A stretch of 64,000 nucleotides of DNA from Thamnaconus septentrionalis. Taxonomy: Eukaryota; Chordata; Actinopteri; Tetraodontiformes; Monacanthidae. Location of the stretch: positions 8,532,466 to 8,596,465 of the forward strand of contig CM020514.1 in assembly GCA_009823395.1 (NCBI GenBank), in the 5' to 3' direction. Made by a program: the position numbers and the translations under genes. Of the stretch, positions 31,781-43,560 are shown piece by piece; within the stretch, counting starts at the first letter, position 1; the number at the start of each line of letters is the position of its first letter. The notes beneath the pieces are model-generated. The model did no database searches. It was not told the origin of the DNA and was given only the letters and a program-made list of their open reading frames with translations.

Positions 31781-33460
31781 CTGCGGGTAATGGATTAGCA
31801 GCAGCGGGGCCACTGTAATTGTGATACCGGAAAAAAAACAAAAAAACAACACACACACACACACACAACAAAACAACAACAACAACAGGCCGCCGAGGAA
31901 CAATAAAACCCCTACGACAAAAATCTGAATACTTTGCTTAAAAAGAGAAGCGAAATGAGTCCCAGAGTGAGAGGTGCGCACATGGCAGCCTGGCAACCTG
32001 TAACATCTGCACAGCCAGAGAGCAGCGCCGCACTGGCAGAGCGACGGCCAGACTGACTTTTATACTGACTTACTGAAGGATCATCTCATAAATTATCTTC
32101 ATGAAATATTGTTTAACACATTTTTATAATAATTCTCTTATATAATAACTTCTCTCACTTCAACCCTCTACTTCAGCCTTTGTTTTACAGCCTGATTATT
32201 GCTGCGTTTATTGCTTGGACCAATTTGAGGCATTTCTTTTTTTTTTTATTATTGCTCAACCAATTTGAATCCACGTCACCAGGAAGTGAAAACGCAGCTG
32301 CCTCTGAGTCTCCGAGGGTCTGATGTGGCAGGAAAGGTGGGAGATTTGTGAATAAACTGAACGGACGTTGCCGCGCGGAGAGCAGAAACACAGAAGAATC
32401 CATCCGAACTGCAAGAAATCGCGATTGTGATAAAAAACAGAGGATTTTTTTCATGCTGCTAAACACAAAATCCTTTTTCCCCCCCTCTGAGCTTTGTGCT
32501 TGTGACGGCCAAATATTTAAAAGAAAGAACTAAATCAATTTGCAGGTGGTGCAAAGTAACTGTCAGGAGTTTCTGAGGTGTCATCAGACCCTCAACCCAC
32601 GATCAGACCTGCTTATGCTAAAGAGGAGACATACTGCAAAACATCAAAAGCGGCTACTTTGAGAGATAATAACACAAAATGATCCCGGCCCATCTTGAGA
32701 CAAAACTCTTCATTCTGAGTTTCCCTCATAAATTAAACATAGATAAAGCGGTGAGGCTGACGGCAGCCTTTAAAGAGCTCACAGTCGAGAAGAGAGAAAA
32801 AAAAAAATCTGCCCAACCAGCCATGAAATCATAATGGATCTCACTCAGAGGCCACGACGACGGTCCACTCATCACAGTGGAGGCAGCGTCACGTCTGGAG
32901 CTTCCAGCCAGCACATGAAAAGCTTTGTTAGGCTGATGTCAGGGGCCCGGAAAGCGAGAGCGGGCGTGGATTTGAATCTTCAAGTTCCGCCTGAGTCGCC
33001 TCAGTGTTGGGAATCATCGCAGTGCCCCGCGTGTGAGATCTCGAACGTTGCGACGAGCCTCCGAAATGATCGCATGCCTCCGTGACGCAGCGCAGTGGAG
33101 GGCAAAACATTTTTTTTTTTTTTTAGACAACTATTACTGACAGACACATACAAGCGTAGAATTATTATTATTCCTGCTTTCTGTTTTTTCTGTTGGTGTT
33201 TTTTTTCTTTATTCCTTCATCGAGTGTTTCTCCTGAATGGCCACATGGGGCCGGCAATTTTCATTTCGTATTGTCCAGCATGACAACAATAAACAAGTTC
33301 TAATGAAAAAAAACATTTTCTTGTTCATTGTTGACAGGAAAAAAAAAAAGAACCAAAATTAAATTCTTGTACTTGTACTTAAATATTTTGCTAAAAACAG
33401 GGGAAGCACGTCGCTTGCGGCTGACTGGACAAAAATAAATACCACTGGTAGACTTTAGAG
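31781..33460. other. gene-free DNA
   Basis: A short (CA)n run near 31848-31866, AT-rich unique DNA, and near 33250-33295 a TTGTCCAGCATGACAACAAT segment that may be a LINE tail. Nothing coding is seen. Confidence 0.45.
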
Positions 33461-33814
33461 CAGGTCTGGGCAAACTTTTTGACTGGTGGGGCCACAATGG
33501 GTTCTAAAGTTTGACAGAGGGGGGCCGGAGCAGCAGCAGATGGACGGAGTGTTTGGGTGACTCACCTCACAGGAGAATAAAGTACATCATGGGATATGTA
33601 GAAAACATGTACTTTAATAATGTTTTCTACATTGTTATATCACATAAGAGTCATTCTAATAGTTTAAGAGTCATTTTATACTGAAAAAAAAATATGAAAT
33701 TGCAGCTATGTTATGACTTACTTACTATCACTACAACTTTTCAAGTTCGGCGGGCCGGATTAAAAAGCTTAACGGGCCGCATATGGCCCCCGGGCCGTAG
33801 TTTGCCCATGTCTG
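33461..33814. mobile_element. hAT-type MITE with 8-bp target-site duplication
   Basis: Terminal inverted repeats CAGGTCTGGGCAAACT and (reverse complement of right end) CAGACATGGGCAAACT agree at 14 of 16. Flanks CTTTAGAG (33453-33460) and CTTTGGTG (33815-33822) match at 6 of 8, the 8-bp duplication length of hAT elements. The subterminal GGGGCCACAATGG and GGGCCGCATATGGCCCCCGG motifs are common in vertebrate hAT ends. No transposase frame remains in the 354 bp. Confidence 0.8.
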
Positions 33815-35815
33815 CTTTGGTGTGATCCTGAATGCACCACATTGCAACTGCATCAGGTGTCCAAAACTTTTTTTTCCTCCTCCTCCACCGCACTGTAATT
33901 GAAATGATATCAAACAATTTACTTGGTTGTATGTCCGCCTGCGCCTGCGACATCTTCCTGGTGGACGATCTCAGCAGGCCCTCGCTGGGCAACCTGAGCG
34001 TCGGGCCCCGCGGACGCAGCTGCCTTGCCGCAGGCAAAAAGAGGAAAGAGGGTCCAGTGTAAAAAGATACAGGGAGGGAGGGAGGGTGGGAGGGAGAGGG
34101 GGAGGAAAGAAAGAAAGAACCAGAGGGTGAGAGATTGTTTGTTTTTGTGTGTCTGTGTTCTGATTCGTCCTCTGGCACTCTCGGTGCCGCGTGCCCGTCC
34201 AGCGAGGCATCCCGCTCGCTCCTCGGCCCACGCAGTCCGCGGCCAACCCCTCCTCCGCCCCGCAGACGGCCAGCCAGAGCGACCCGGACGCGAATATTAA
34301 AAGTCAACGCAGGGAGGAAGGAGCTGCAGCGGCTCTCCTGCCACAGTCACACTGAACTCCAACCAGGCTTCCTTTGACCTCCAGAGCGCAAGTTTTCTGA
34401 CAGAGAGGATGGGAGGAGTTTTCTCTGCAGTGCTGGTGCAGGTCACAGGTCCTTTGACCTTAAAAAAAAAGAAAAAGAAAATAAAGCTGCAAGCAGCGTT
34501 GTAGGACTGAGCCCGCGTGACCGACACAGGCCGACGGCCCCCCGACACCTGCCTCTCATTTTTTAATTTCGACAAACAGGAAGTGACTTTTTTCCACTTG
34601 TTTGAACACTTGTCAAAATCAATGTTTGGGGAGTACTGGGTCTTTCCTCCCCGTCTATGAAAACACAGTGGTTCTGACTACTTAAAAAAGACATTTTCAG
34701 CATCCCCAGAACCTCAGCACGCCAACAATGTTTTTTTTTCTTCTGTTTCTGAGACAAAAATAAGATAGTAACATTTATTTGTTGTCTCATTTTCCAGCTG
34801 TCGGAAAAAAAATTGTTAAGGAGTGTTTGAAAGTGTAACTCGTGCCGCTGTGCCTGTCCGAAGCGCAGCCGACAGATGGGGTCGACTATTTAAAGGGCCG
34901 GCGTGTGAGATTCAGCAGCACCTGGTGGTCAGAGGAGTCGCTGGCAACAACGCCGACGTTTTGGCCTTTTTCTTGTTTTGTGTTTCCTCGCAGCGAAACC
35001 GACGTCAGTTCCGGAGGGAAGGCACGGACTCCACTCACGCTGACACGTACATGCGCAAAACACCGGTCGGAAGGGTTCACACGCGTGAGCGCGTGGACGT
35101 GCGCGCCGTGTGGCCGAGCCAATTAACACCCTGCCACAGCGCAGGTGATTTTTTTTTTCCGGAGCGGCGGTGGGATGGGAGGGCAACACGTGGATAAATT
35201 GTGCTTGCAAATGAGTTGAAAACAGGCGGTGAAATAATGCTGGTGAAATAAAGTTCGGATAAATTCATAGGTAGAAAAAAACAAGAAAAGCAAATAAAAG
35301 TTCTGCGCTGCGACGCCAATCAGAATGCACACAAGATTCAATCAACACAGGATTGACACTCATCCCACTTATTTTTATTTTTTTTGCAAAAGTTAAATCC
35401 GGGATTATAAATAATAAAATATATGTAGTGTTGTTGCAAATTCATTTACAAATAAACTGATATATACATTTATAGATATATTTTGTTTTCAATTGATAAA
35501 TAAAGGCAGCAAAAGGTCTCCAGGCGGAATTGCCTCCTCCTCCTTGAAGTTTGACTCTGGAGCCAGAAGATGGCAACATACCTCTAACTGAGAGTGCTGG
35601 CTGGCCGCCCCTCTGCCTCCTCCATCACTTATGCATTCATCCGCGTGGTGTTCCGCTGCTTCGTTTTGTTTATTTATTCATCTACTCGCACCACAACAAC
35701 TAAAAAACATCATAAGTCCTGAAGAGTGGAGCAGGTAAACACGGTCAATTATTTAGCAGCTTTCTGATTCTGAGTCTGGTTGGTGGAGGGAGAGACGAGA
35801 AGGGCAGACTCCTTC

Positions 35816-35846
<31 letters not shown>

Positions 35847-36420
35847 CTGTATTAGGTAAAGCCAAGTTGATTACTAATTGTGCCTTCAAAATCTTGAACG
35901 CACCCTTCAACCACAATGTCTCTGAAGAGCAATTTAGCACACTTTGATTTTCCCCCACTGATTTCAGCCCCCACCACCTCAACCTCCTCCTCCTCCTCCT
36001 CCTCGCCGTGTGACGTTTGTTACATAAGCAAATAGGCACGACGCGGCCCCGCCGGTTTTTGCAGCAGCATCACTCCTGACTAATGCGAAAGCATGCAGGA
36101 GAACCTTTTCCACCCTGCGAGAACAGGGAAGAAAATGAAGAAGAAGAAAAAAGAGAGAGACTACACAACACAACGGAGTGAATTGCAAATGAGGCCCTTA
36201 GTTACTGTGGAAGGCCACCGCGCCAACCACCTCCTCCTCCTCCTCCTCCCCCTCCCCCTCCACCACGACGGCGGAGGGCCGGTCCACTTCATCCAGCAAC
36301 TCCCAGCAACCAGTCACTTCAAACAGACTGGGCAAAGACGACTCTATTTGCCGCCGTAAACAATTTAATATTTGATGTACAGTAACGTGAGCGACCCTCC
36401 CCTCGTCCTCCTGTTTGTTT

Positions 36421-36470
<50 letters not shown>

Positions 36471-37452
36471 AGTGGCTGCCGATGTTGACAGCCAGTGCCG
36501 CACAAGGCATGCGAGTGCATGCAAACGAGAGATGATGTGGTGGAAAACACACACTGACTGCTAAAGTAAACGGCGCCGCAGACACTCGGGGACCCGACGC
36601 ACTTGTTTATTTATTCAGCTATTTTTTTTTTTTTTCGGACCGCTTGATTTTAGATTCATGAGCTGAGGTTGCAAACCCTTGCACACTACAATTGCATTTT
36701 ATTTATTTATTTACAGGTGAAGAAGTTGAAGTGAGAATATGATGATGATGATGATTATTATTATAATTCTAAAAGGATGGACAAATATGATGACCGATTC
36801 AAAAAAGGATGACACAATAATATTATCTTGTATAAATATTAATGACTAGCAATAAGAAAAACATAATTGTAATATTATCTATTTTGATGAATGTGTTACA
36901 GTAATAATATATTGAATATATTGAAAGAAACTATCAATCACATATAAATAATAGAGACATTATTAATGTGGGAATATTGATGTCAGAAAAGGGTTTTTTA
37001 TCTGAATGAAAATCTTAGTCAATACAAAACTGTACACTCACATTGAATCTTTGTGCATGTGTGTTTGTGCGCCTGCACCCACACTCACACTCGCGCGCGC
37101 ACACAGAGATGGGGGTGGGGGGGTGACGTGTGTGTATGCCAGCAGGCCCATCAGGGCAACGTGGCACCAGCAGGCCTGGAGGAGCCAGTTGGTTGGCTGC
37201 AGCGTGCGAGCTGAGAGCAGAACAATTACAGCAGTCACTTTACCATGGCAGTGTCTGGTTGAGGCGGCCGCCCGGCGGGGGGTCCGGCCCGCTACTGATG
37301 AGAATTCCGGTTCCTTTTAGTGAGCGAGGACATTTGGCCTAGTTCACCGAGACGGAGTCGGCTCTTTATTTTACCACCTTTGATTCAGACACATTGAGCA
37401 CTGGTTTGACATGTGACTTATTGTACTGAGGTACTTGTATATGCATACAGTG

Positions 37453-37454
<2 letters not shown>
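33815..37454. other. gene-free DNA with several microsatellites
   Basis: (GT)n at 35815-35842 and 36423-36469, (CTC)n at 35984-36004 and 36227-36262, and a GA-rich tract near 34070-34120. Between them lies unique DNA without recognisable exons. A block near 34140-34310 is GC-rich with open frames on both strands but no domain. Confidence 0.5.
36423..36469. repeat. (GT)n microsatellite
   Basis: About 23 units. Confidence 0.97.
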
Positions 37455-37512
<58 letters not shown>

Positions 37513-37530
37513 AACACACACACACACATA
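37455..37530. repeat. compound (TA)n-(CA)n microsatellite
   Basis: About 25 TA units pass into CA units; a strong candidate for cruciform or slippage. Confidence 0.95.
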
Positions 37531-37722
37531 TACATTATTTTCTACATTTTTGAAATAAATTAATTTAGATTTCAATTATTTCTTAATTTGTTTATGTTTA
37601 TGTTACCACTTTAAGTTTATTATGAACATATTTCATTACTTATTTACCTGTGTATTTATTTAATTTTGCTGTGCTTAGCTCCTCATAGCTTCCAGTGAAA
37701 GCGCTTCACAAATAGCTCAGGA

Positions 37723-37955
37723 CAAATAGCTCAGTGTGACGGAACCCTGACGGTGGCATAGGAGGTTGGTGGTTCAAATCTCCTTTGACAACTTTGGGTT
37801 AGTTTTGTTTTCAAAGGAAAAAAAGAAGACATACTGCCACACATTTGGACGATTCTCAAAGAACCTGGAGACTTGATTCCATCAAGACGCGCAGCTCAGT
37901 GTGATGGGACTGTGGTGAAGGAGGTTGGTAGTTCAAATCTCCGTTGACAACTTAA
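37723..37955 (+). mobile_element. two tRNA-like SINE heads in tandem
   Basis: Copies at about 37723-37792 and 37888-37955 share AGCTCAGTGTGA, GAGGTTGGT, GTTCAAATCTCC and TTGACAACTT. AGCTCAGTGTGA is A-box-like and GGTTCAAATCT is B-box-like, about 40 nt apart, as in tRNA-derived SINEs. A partial AATAGCTCAGG precedes copy one. No cloverleaf acceptor stem is evident, so they are not called tRNA genes. Confidence 0.5.
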
Positions 37956-40900
37956 AGTTTTAAAGTCAAGTGGGAGTCTTACCAACAGAAGCTGTGCCTC
38001 CATCAGCATGACTAGCTTAGGGAGTTGCTGATGGATATCGATAATAATATATCAATGTTCATACATTTTGTGCTTGATTTGTATAGCGTGTCAAATCTGT
38101 ACTGCAAACCAGGTGGAAGATTTTTAAAAACCCTTAGGAGAAGTGGCCATTCCAACTAGGAGACCGCAGAAGGAGGGACGATGAACGGAAACTATGAGAC
38201 GACTACTTAATAAATTGGATAATTTTCAATCACCGTTTGCATGGTACAACTGCAACACATAGTTCATCATATCACTCTGACTTGTGTTACTTCACATCAC
38301 AAGATCAAAGTGGCAGAAAAGACTAAATACGCTGAAGGTTTTAAAGTTCTGTCATTATTTTCCACTGTCACAGCCATTTTTAAAGGGTGAAGACGCAAAG
38401 AAACACAATCAATAAAGTTCAATTCAACTAAGCTGTTGTTATCTTGTATCGCATTAAAGATGTCAAAGAAAATTTTGTATCATCAAAAAAAAAATTTCTG
38501 TGTGTTCATTAACCGCCTTGCTTTCAGTTCCTTGTTGTGTTCAACAGCAACAGCATGTGTCATGTGGCATCTGCACCACTTCCGGGGAGGCCTAACAGCA
38601 GACGCAACAAAGAGTTAAAATCCGCTGATATTTTGTCAGCTTTCAAAATCTCAGTTTTTTTTTTTTGTTTTTTTCTCCTAAATCATCATTATTTATTTAA
38701 CAACCAGCAGCTAATGAAATACTTCTGGGTCCAGATGGAGAATGTGACTGGTACGGGGGGACAAATAATTATAATAACAATAATGAAACATTGAGTGTGT
38801 GTGCCAAAAATCGCCACCCACAGACGCAGGCGTCGGAAAAGTCGCGTACATTCCACGCAGATGTGTGCGGGTGCGTGCGGGTGCGTGCGCGCGCCGCGGG
38901 CGAAGCCGAGACACTCGACTGCGTCTGCCCCCTCGTGCTCAGGTTCAGTGGTGGCCGCCCCTGCAGCCTCGCCTCCCCCCTGTCACGTCTGATCCTCGTG
39001 GTAGGATCCATCATCTGCTTGGCAGCCTGGGTGCCAGTCAGCTGCCTCCCCAGGGGATTCAGCCGGCGATGGGAGGGGAGTCACCAGGCTGAAGCAGCTC
39101 CCACCACCACCCCCACCCCCACCACCACCCCCAGCCTTCGGCGGCAGCTGTGTTTGGAGACAGACAGAGGTGCGGCGCAGATGTGAGAGTCTGGAGCCGA
39201 CAGAAGGTACATGGCTGCTTTCAGCCGCGGCCATGTTTGTTATTCCACCTTTTCCTGGGAGGAAGAAGGCAGCTCTCCCTTGATCTGGCCCACAGCTAAA
39301 CACTTAGCTTTTTGTTCTGGAGATGAATAAGTGCAAGGAGGAGGAGAAGGAGAAGAAGAAAGAGAAATGGGCAAGGGGGAGGGAAAGCGAGAGGAGGAGA
39401 AGAAGAAGAAGAAGCAGCAGAAGAAGACGAAGAAGAAGCAGAAGAAGAAGCAGAAGATTTTGATTTTGAAAAATAACATTTAATTGCCACTCTTATTCAC
39501 ATTTGTCAATCAAACTAAATAAATAAATGAATAAATAAATATATAAAACTTTTACATAAGCACAGAAAAGAAGACGAAGAAGCCTCTGAGCCGCGAACCG
39601 TCACCTCCGCCGCAGCTCCCCAACACCTCTAACTCGATGCCACAGCAGCCGTCCACCACGCAAAAAGCATTACAATGTAGCGTCCACGTCCATCAGAAAG
39701 AAACATCAGACGTCTTTTTTTTTTCTCAACATGTATAAATCAACATTGGATTTTATTTGATTGTCATGTTTGTCTTGTGGAAATCGGGAATAAAAACTTG
39801 TAATTAGGGAGGACAAGCTGTGAGCACTGAAAAACGATTTAACAAACACAGAATAGTGACGTCAATATTTTTTTCAATTTTCTTCAACAGAAGTTCTACA
39901 AAAAGCAAACTGCCTATAAAATATGATTTTGTCTGAAGTGCAAATAAAATTGTATTTTTTTTTTTTTTTTTTCGGAAGGGGTGGGGGTCTAAAATCCAGA
40001 TTAATGACTATTTTCCAACTCTCATGTTAAGCGGGTGGGAAGAGATTCAACCCACCATAAACAAACGTGCTGCGGCGGCTCTCGGCGGACCCGCGGTGAT
40101 GAATAGTAGCAGTCAGGATGACGGCTGACGCTCATAAGCAGATTTTCACAGGGATTTTTGCACAACTTCATTTCGGAGTAACACTATCCACCTTGTAAAA
40201 ATGAACACCCTCCACCGAGCGGCACAAGTGAGAAATGGGATAGTTTTCCCACTGAGTTCCCAGATGTAGGATGGCCATTGTGTCGGCGCACCCGGTGTTA
40301 GTCCACTTGCGGCACCCGCAAACACAGCCGCGTCTTGGCTTTGCAGAGAAAACAAGGCTGTGATATGGAAGCGGGTGGCACTGCGAAGCTGTCGGCGCAA
40401 AATGTTTGTTTATACCAGAGTAACCCCCCGAAAGTGAAATCTGATTTGAAATCTGACAGCCTCTTCTCGTATGGCATCCTAGGGAAAAAAAAAAAAAACC
40501 AAAAAAACCCCATTGTCCTAATAAATAATTGAGTTCCCATGATGTGCCTTATGCTAGGAAGCACCGGGCATGTGTGTCTGTGTCTGTCTGTGAAAAGACA
40601 ACCTGTGTGTGCGCGGGTGTGTGTGTGCAGTACAGCGGAGCAACGTACATCTGCAGTGGTAAGGAAACAGGCTGTTAGCATACAGCTTTGACAACTCCAT
40701 CAGGCTGGTCTCAAGGTAGCTGTCAATCACGGGGAAATCATCACATCCCTCAGCGCTGCGAGGACCTCTCTCCACTACTACACACATGACAGGCCCCTAC
40801 AGCTCTATTTACCCATGCACACCCTCCCCGTGCCACTGGGTTTGTAATTAGAAAGTGGGGGAGGGAGGAGACGGGGGCGGCAAAAAGCGAGTAGGAGACA

Positions 40901-43256
40901 AGTTGCGAGACAAAAGCTGGAGAACATGAGGTGTGTTCCGCACTGAACACTTCAGTGAGTGTGCACGGCTGCTTGTTTTGTGGTGCAGTCATCTTTGCTA
41001 AGATTTTCAGTAGCCCCTTCATCTTTTTCTATGTATAAATAAAACAGGTATTGTAAAATGTTTATTGCTATAAACTCAACGCAATCTACAACGTTGATGA
41101 TGGACTTAAATGTGGAACTGTAGCTTCGATTGTGTTAGCTAGTGAGCAAACACTACAGCTAACTAGTCCGCCAACACAGGTATGTCACATGATATGAGTG
41201 ATGATGTCTCACTGATATTATGCTTGTCGTTGGTATATGGACCCTTTTGATTGCACAGCGTTTTCATGTACCGTGCTAATCAGCTCGAATAGACACTGCA
41301 GTCCATCTTTACCTACAGTTAATACCACTGACAAATGTATAAAAAGATGGACAGAGCTTCCAGTTTCCAAAAAGAGGCCAATGCGGAAGTACCAGAAAGC
41401 TGCATTCTATGATTTGGCCAGCAGGGACCGCCAAAAATGGTTGCAAAATTGCAAAAAAAAAAAAAAAAGACTGTCAATACAGAAAGGAGTGCGTGATTCG
41501 TTCCTTTAAAAACTGAATATAATTTTTGCTGATTATAATGGCGAGTAAATTACATTAAGTAAGAAGACCCTCCAGTCCATTATGTCCGATATGGTTTCAT
41601 TTCAAATACAAATGGCCATAAAGTAGTGGCCAAATGCAGTCAGAGGGGGCAGGCTGCACTCAAGCTCAACCTCCTCTGGTGCCACCTATGCATCCAACCA
41701 TCAGCATATATGATAAACCAGGACAATGATCTGTTTATAAGTGCTGATGTCTAAGCGCTCCAAACATCAGCACCTTAAATTTCTCTGTTCTCCCGATGAG
41801 GATCTCATCTGAATTGACAGCATCCAAATATGGAACCTTGTGACGCATAAAACTTGGTCACAACGAGAAGTGTGACAGAAGCGCACATACAGCAGGCTCT
41901 CCATGCACTTTGAACAGTTTAAAAGTTTATTGCACCACAATCAGACACTTCAAACTCGTCGCCACAACCACCTCGGCATTGCAGCGGAGGCGGCACCTCG
42001 ATGTTGGCGCGCTAGCTGGATGTAGATGAGGCGGCGGTTCAAAACAAAAAAGGCGCGGAAAGCCATATGGCCGTGGCACCGGTTCCTGCCCGCAGTGCAG
42101 CCGTGGAGGAGGAGGAGGAGGAGGAGGAGGAAGAAGAGAGTCAGAGTGACTGGCACGTGCACCGCTCTGTGCGATGAAAGAGCACTTGTTTGTTGTTTTT
42201 TTCACGCGGGGGGAACAATGCGAAGCGTTGGGGGACATGGGGGAGGAGGGGGTGTCAGATGCAGCTCCCCCCAATTTGCAAAGACTCATTTTCAGCTATG
42301 CAATAATTAGATTAACGCGGTAACGGCACAACACACTCTCGCGTCCGTCCCAGAGCAACGCGAATTAGGCAGCAAACACGTCTCGTCGCCAGGCCTGCGA
42401 GAGCGTTTAGCATCACCCTTTATGAGTGGCGGAGGGGGGTGGGAGACAGACGTTAATTGTGTGGCTTTACCTCTTAAACTGCTTGCTTGTTGTTTTAATC
42501 ACTGCGCTAATTGATGCAGAAATTGAAAAAAAAAATTGTTGCCATGGGCGAGAGAGAGAGAGAGAGAGAGGCGAGGCGAGGGAGAAGCGGAAGGATGGCG
42601 GATGAAAGATTATCATGGCCAACATATGGAGATGGCACCGCTTTGAAAAGTCAGCTCGGCGCACGGCGGCATGACAAGTGGAGCGACGGGCGCGGCACCG
42701 TCGCTGTGGTGTCCCATCGTCAGAGCAGGAAGACAAAGGCCTGTTTTTCCTCTTGGCTCCGGTTTGGACTGCGCACGCAGCCGCCAAACGATAAATAAAT
42801 GCGGACAGGGTGACTTTTATAATATGATAATCTGGACATGGTCTTCCAACGATGAATTAAACATATGTGCTATCTGCTGCGTTCATGGGGGACGGCTGAC
42901 TGACTGATTCAGGCAGACCGGCGGTGGGTTCCGCTGCATCACTGAAGCTCTCCTGCGACCGTTTCATACTTATTGTGAACTGTCACCCCTGACGTGCGGG
43001 TGGACATCTTTACAGCTGTAAGAAGGTAAAAGCTTATTTAAGCTTTATTTTTTTGTGGTACAAATTGTGAACGTTAGCTAGATCTGTATATGACAAAAGC
43101 TCTAGCTAATAAATAGTAATAAGAAGGCAATAGTTGAGATGGTTGTTGTAAGTTGCTCTTTGCTTCTAGAACACATTTGAAGTGTCAACTAAAAATGATT
43201 TTACTAGTAGATTTTATCATTGCACATAAAAGAGCTTTTAGAAGCCAGCCCTTAGT
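37956..43256. other. gene-free DNA
   Basis: AT-rich unique DNA to 38.7 kb, GC-rich DNA around 38.8-39.2 kb with CCACCC repeats, and a homopurine tract at 39330-39455. An A-run with CCAAAAAAACC is near 40490 and a (GGA)n run is at 42103-42133. The remainder is unique, with no exon that I can support. Confidence 0.5.
39330..39455 (+). repeat. homopurine (GAA/GGA) tract
   Basis: About 125 nt almost entirely A and G on the plus strand, made of GAA, GGA and GCA triplets; it could form triplex DNA. Confidence 0.85.
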
Positions 43257-43330
43257 GAGTGAGGCATTAGTGTTGTATCTGTACCCTTTGTGACACCAAA
43301 GGGTACAGATACAACACTAATGCCTCACTC
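43257..43330. repeat. perfect 34-bp inverted repeat, 6-nt loop
   Basis: The left arm 43257-43290 (starts GAGTGAGGCATTAGTG, ends CTGTACCCTTTG) is the exact reverse complement of 43297-43330, separated by TGACAC. Perfect pairing over 34 bp implies recent origin or selection. It may be a small foldback element or a hairpin RNA source; CTTTGTGACACCAAAG at the centre resembles the family B end motif. Confidence 0.95.
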
Positions 43331-43440
43331 GAGCTGGGGACAGCACTATGTACATAAATATATGTATATATACACACACGTGCATATGTATACATTATAT
43401 GTTTATCATATAATGTGTATATACTGTATATTTGTATTTA

Positions 43441-43560
43441 ATTCACTGCTCAGCACTTCTGGTTGGGTGCTAACTGCATTCCGTTGCTCTGTACTTGCTG
43501 CATTCCGTTGCTCTGACATGCGCAATGACAATAAAGTTGAATCTAATCTAATCTAACCTA
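43441..43560 (+). mobile_element. L2-like LINE 3' tail
   Basis: The stretch GCAATGACAATAAAGTTGAA followed by repeated TCTAA units is the typical terminus of fish L2-type LINEs. CTGCATTCCGTTGCTCTG is duplicated within it. It begins about 110 bp after the inverted repeat. Confidence 0.75.

Noticed and set aside
33741..34307. 188-codon minus-strand frame
   Set aside because: Runs through the end of the hAT MITE and a GA-rich tract; not coding.
37723..37792. Functional tRNA gene
   Set aside because: A- and B-box-like words exist, but no acceptor-stem pairing or full cloverleaf is seen.
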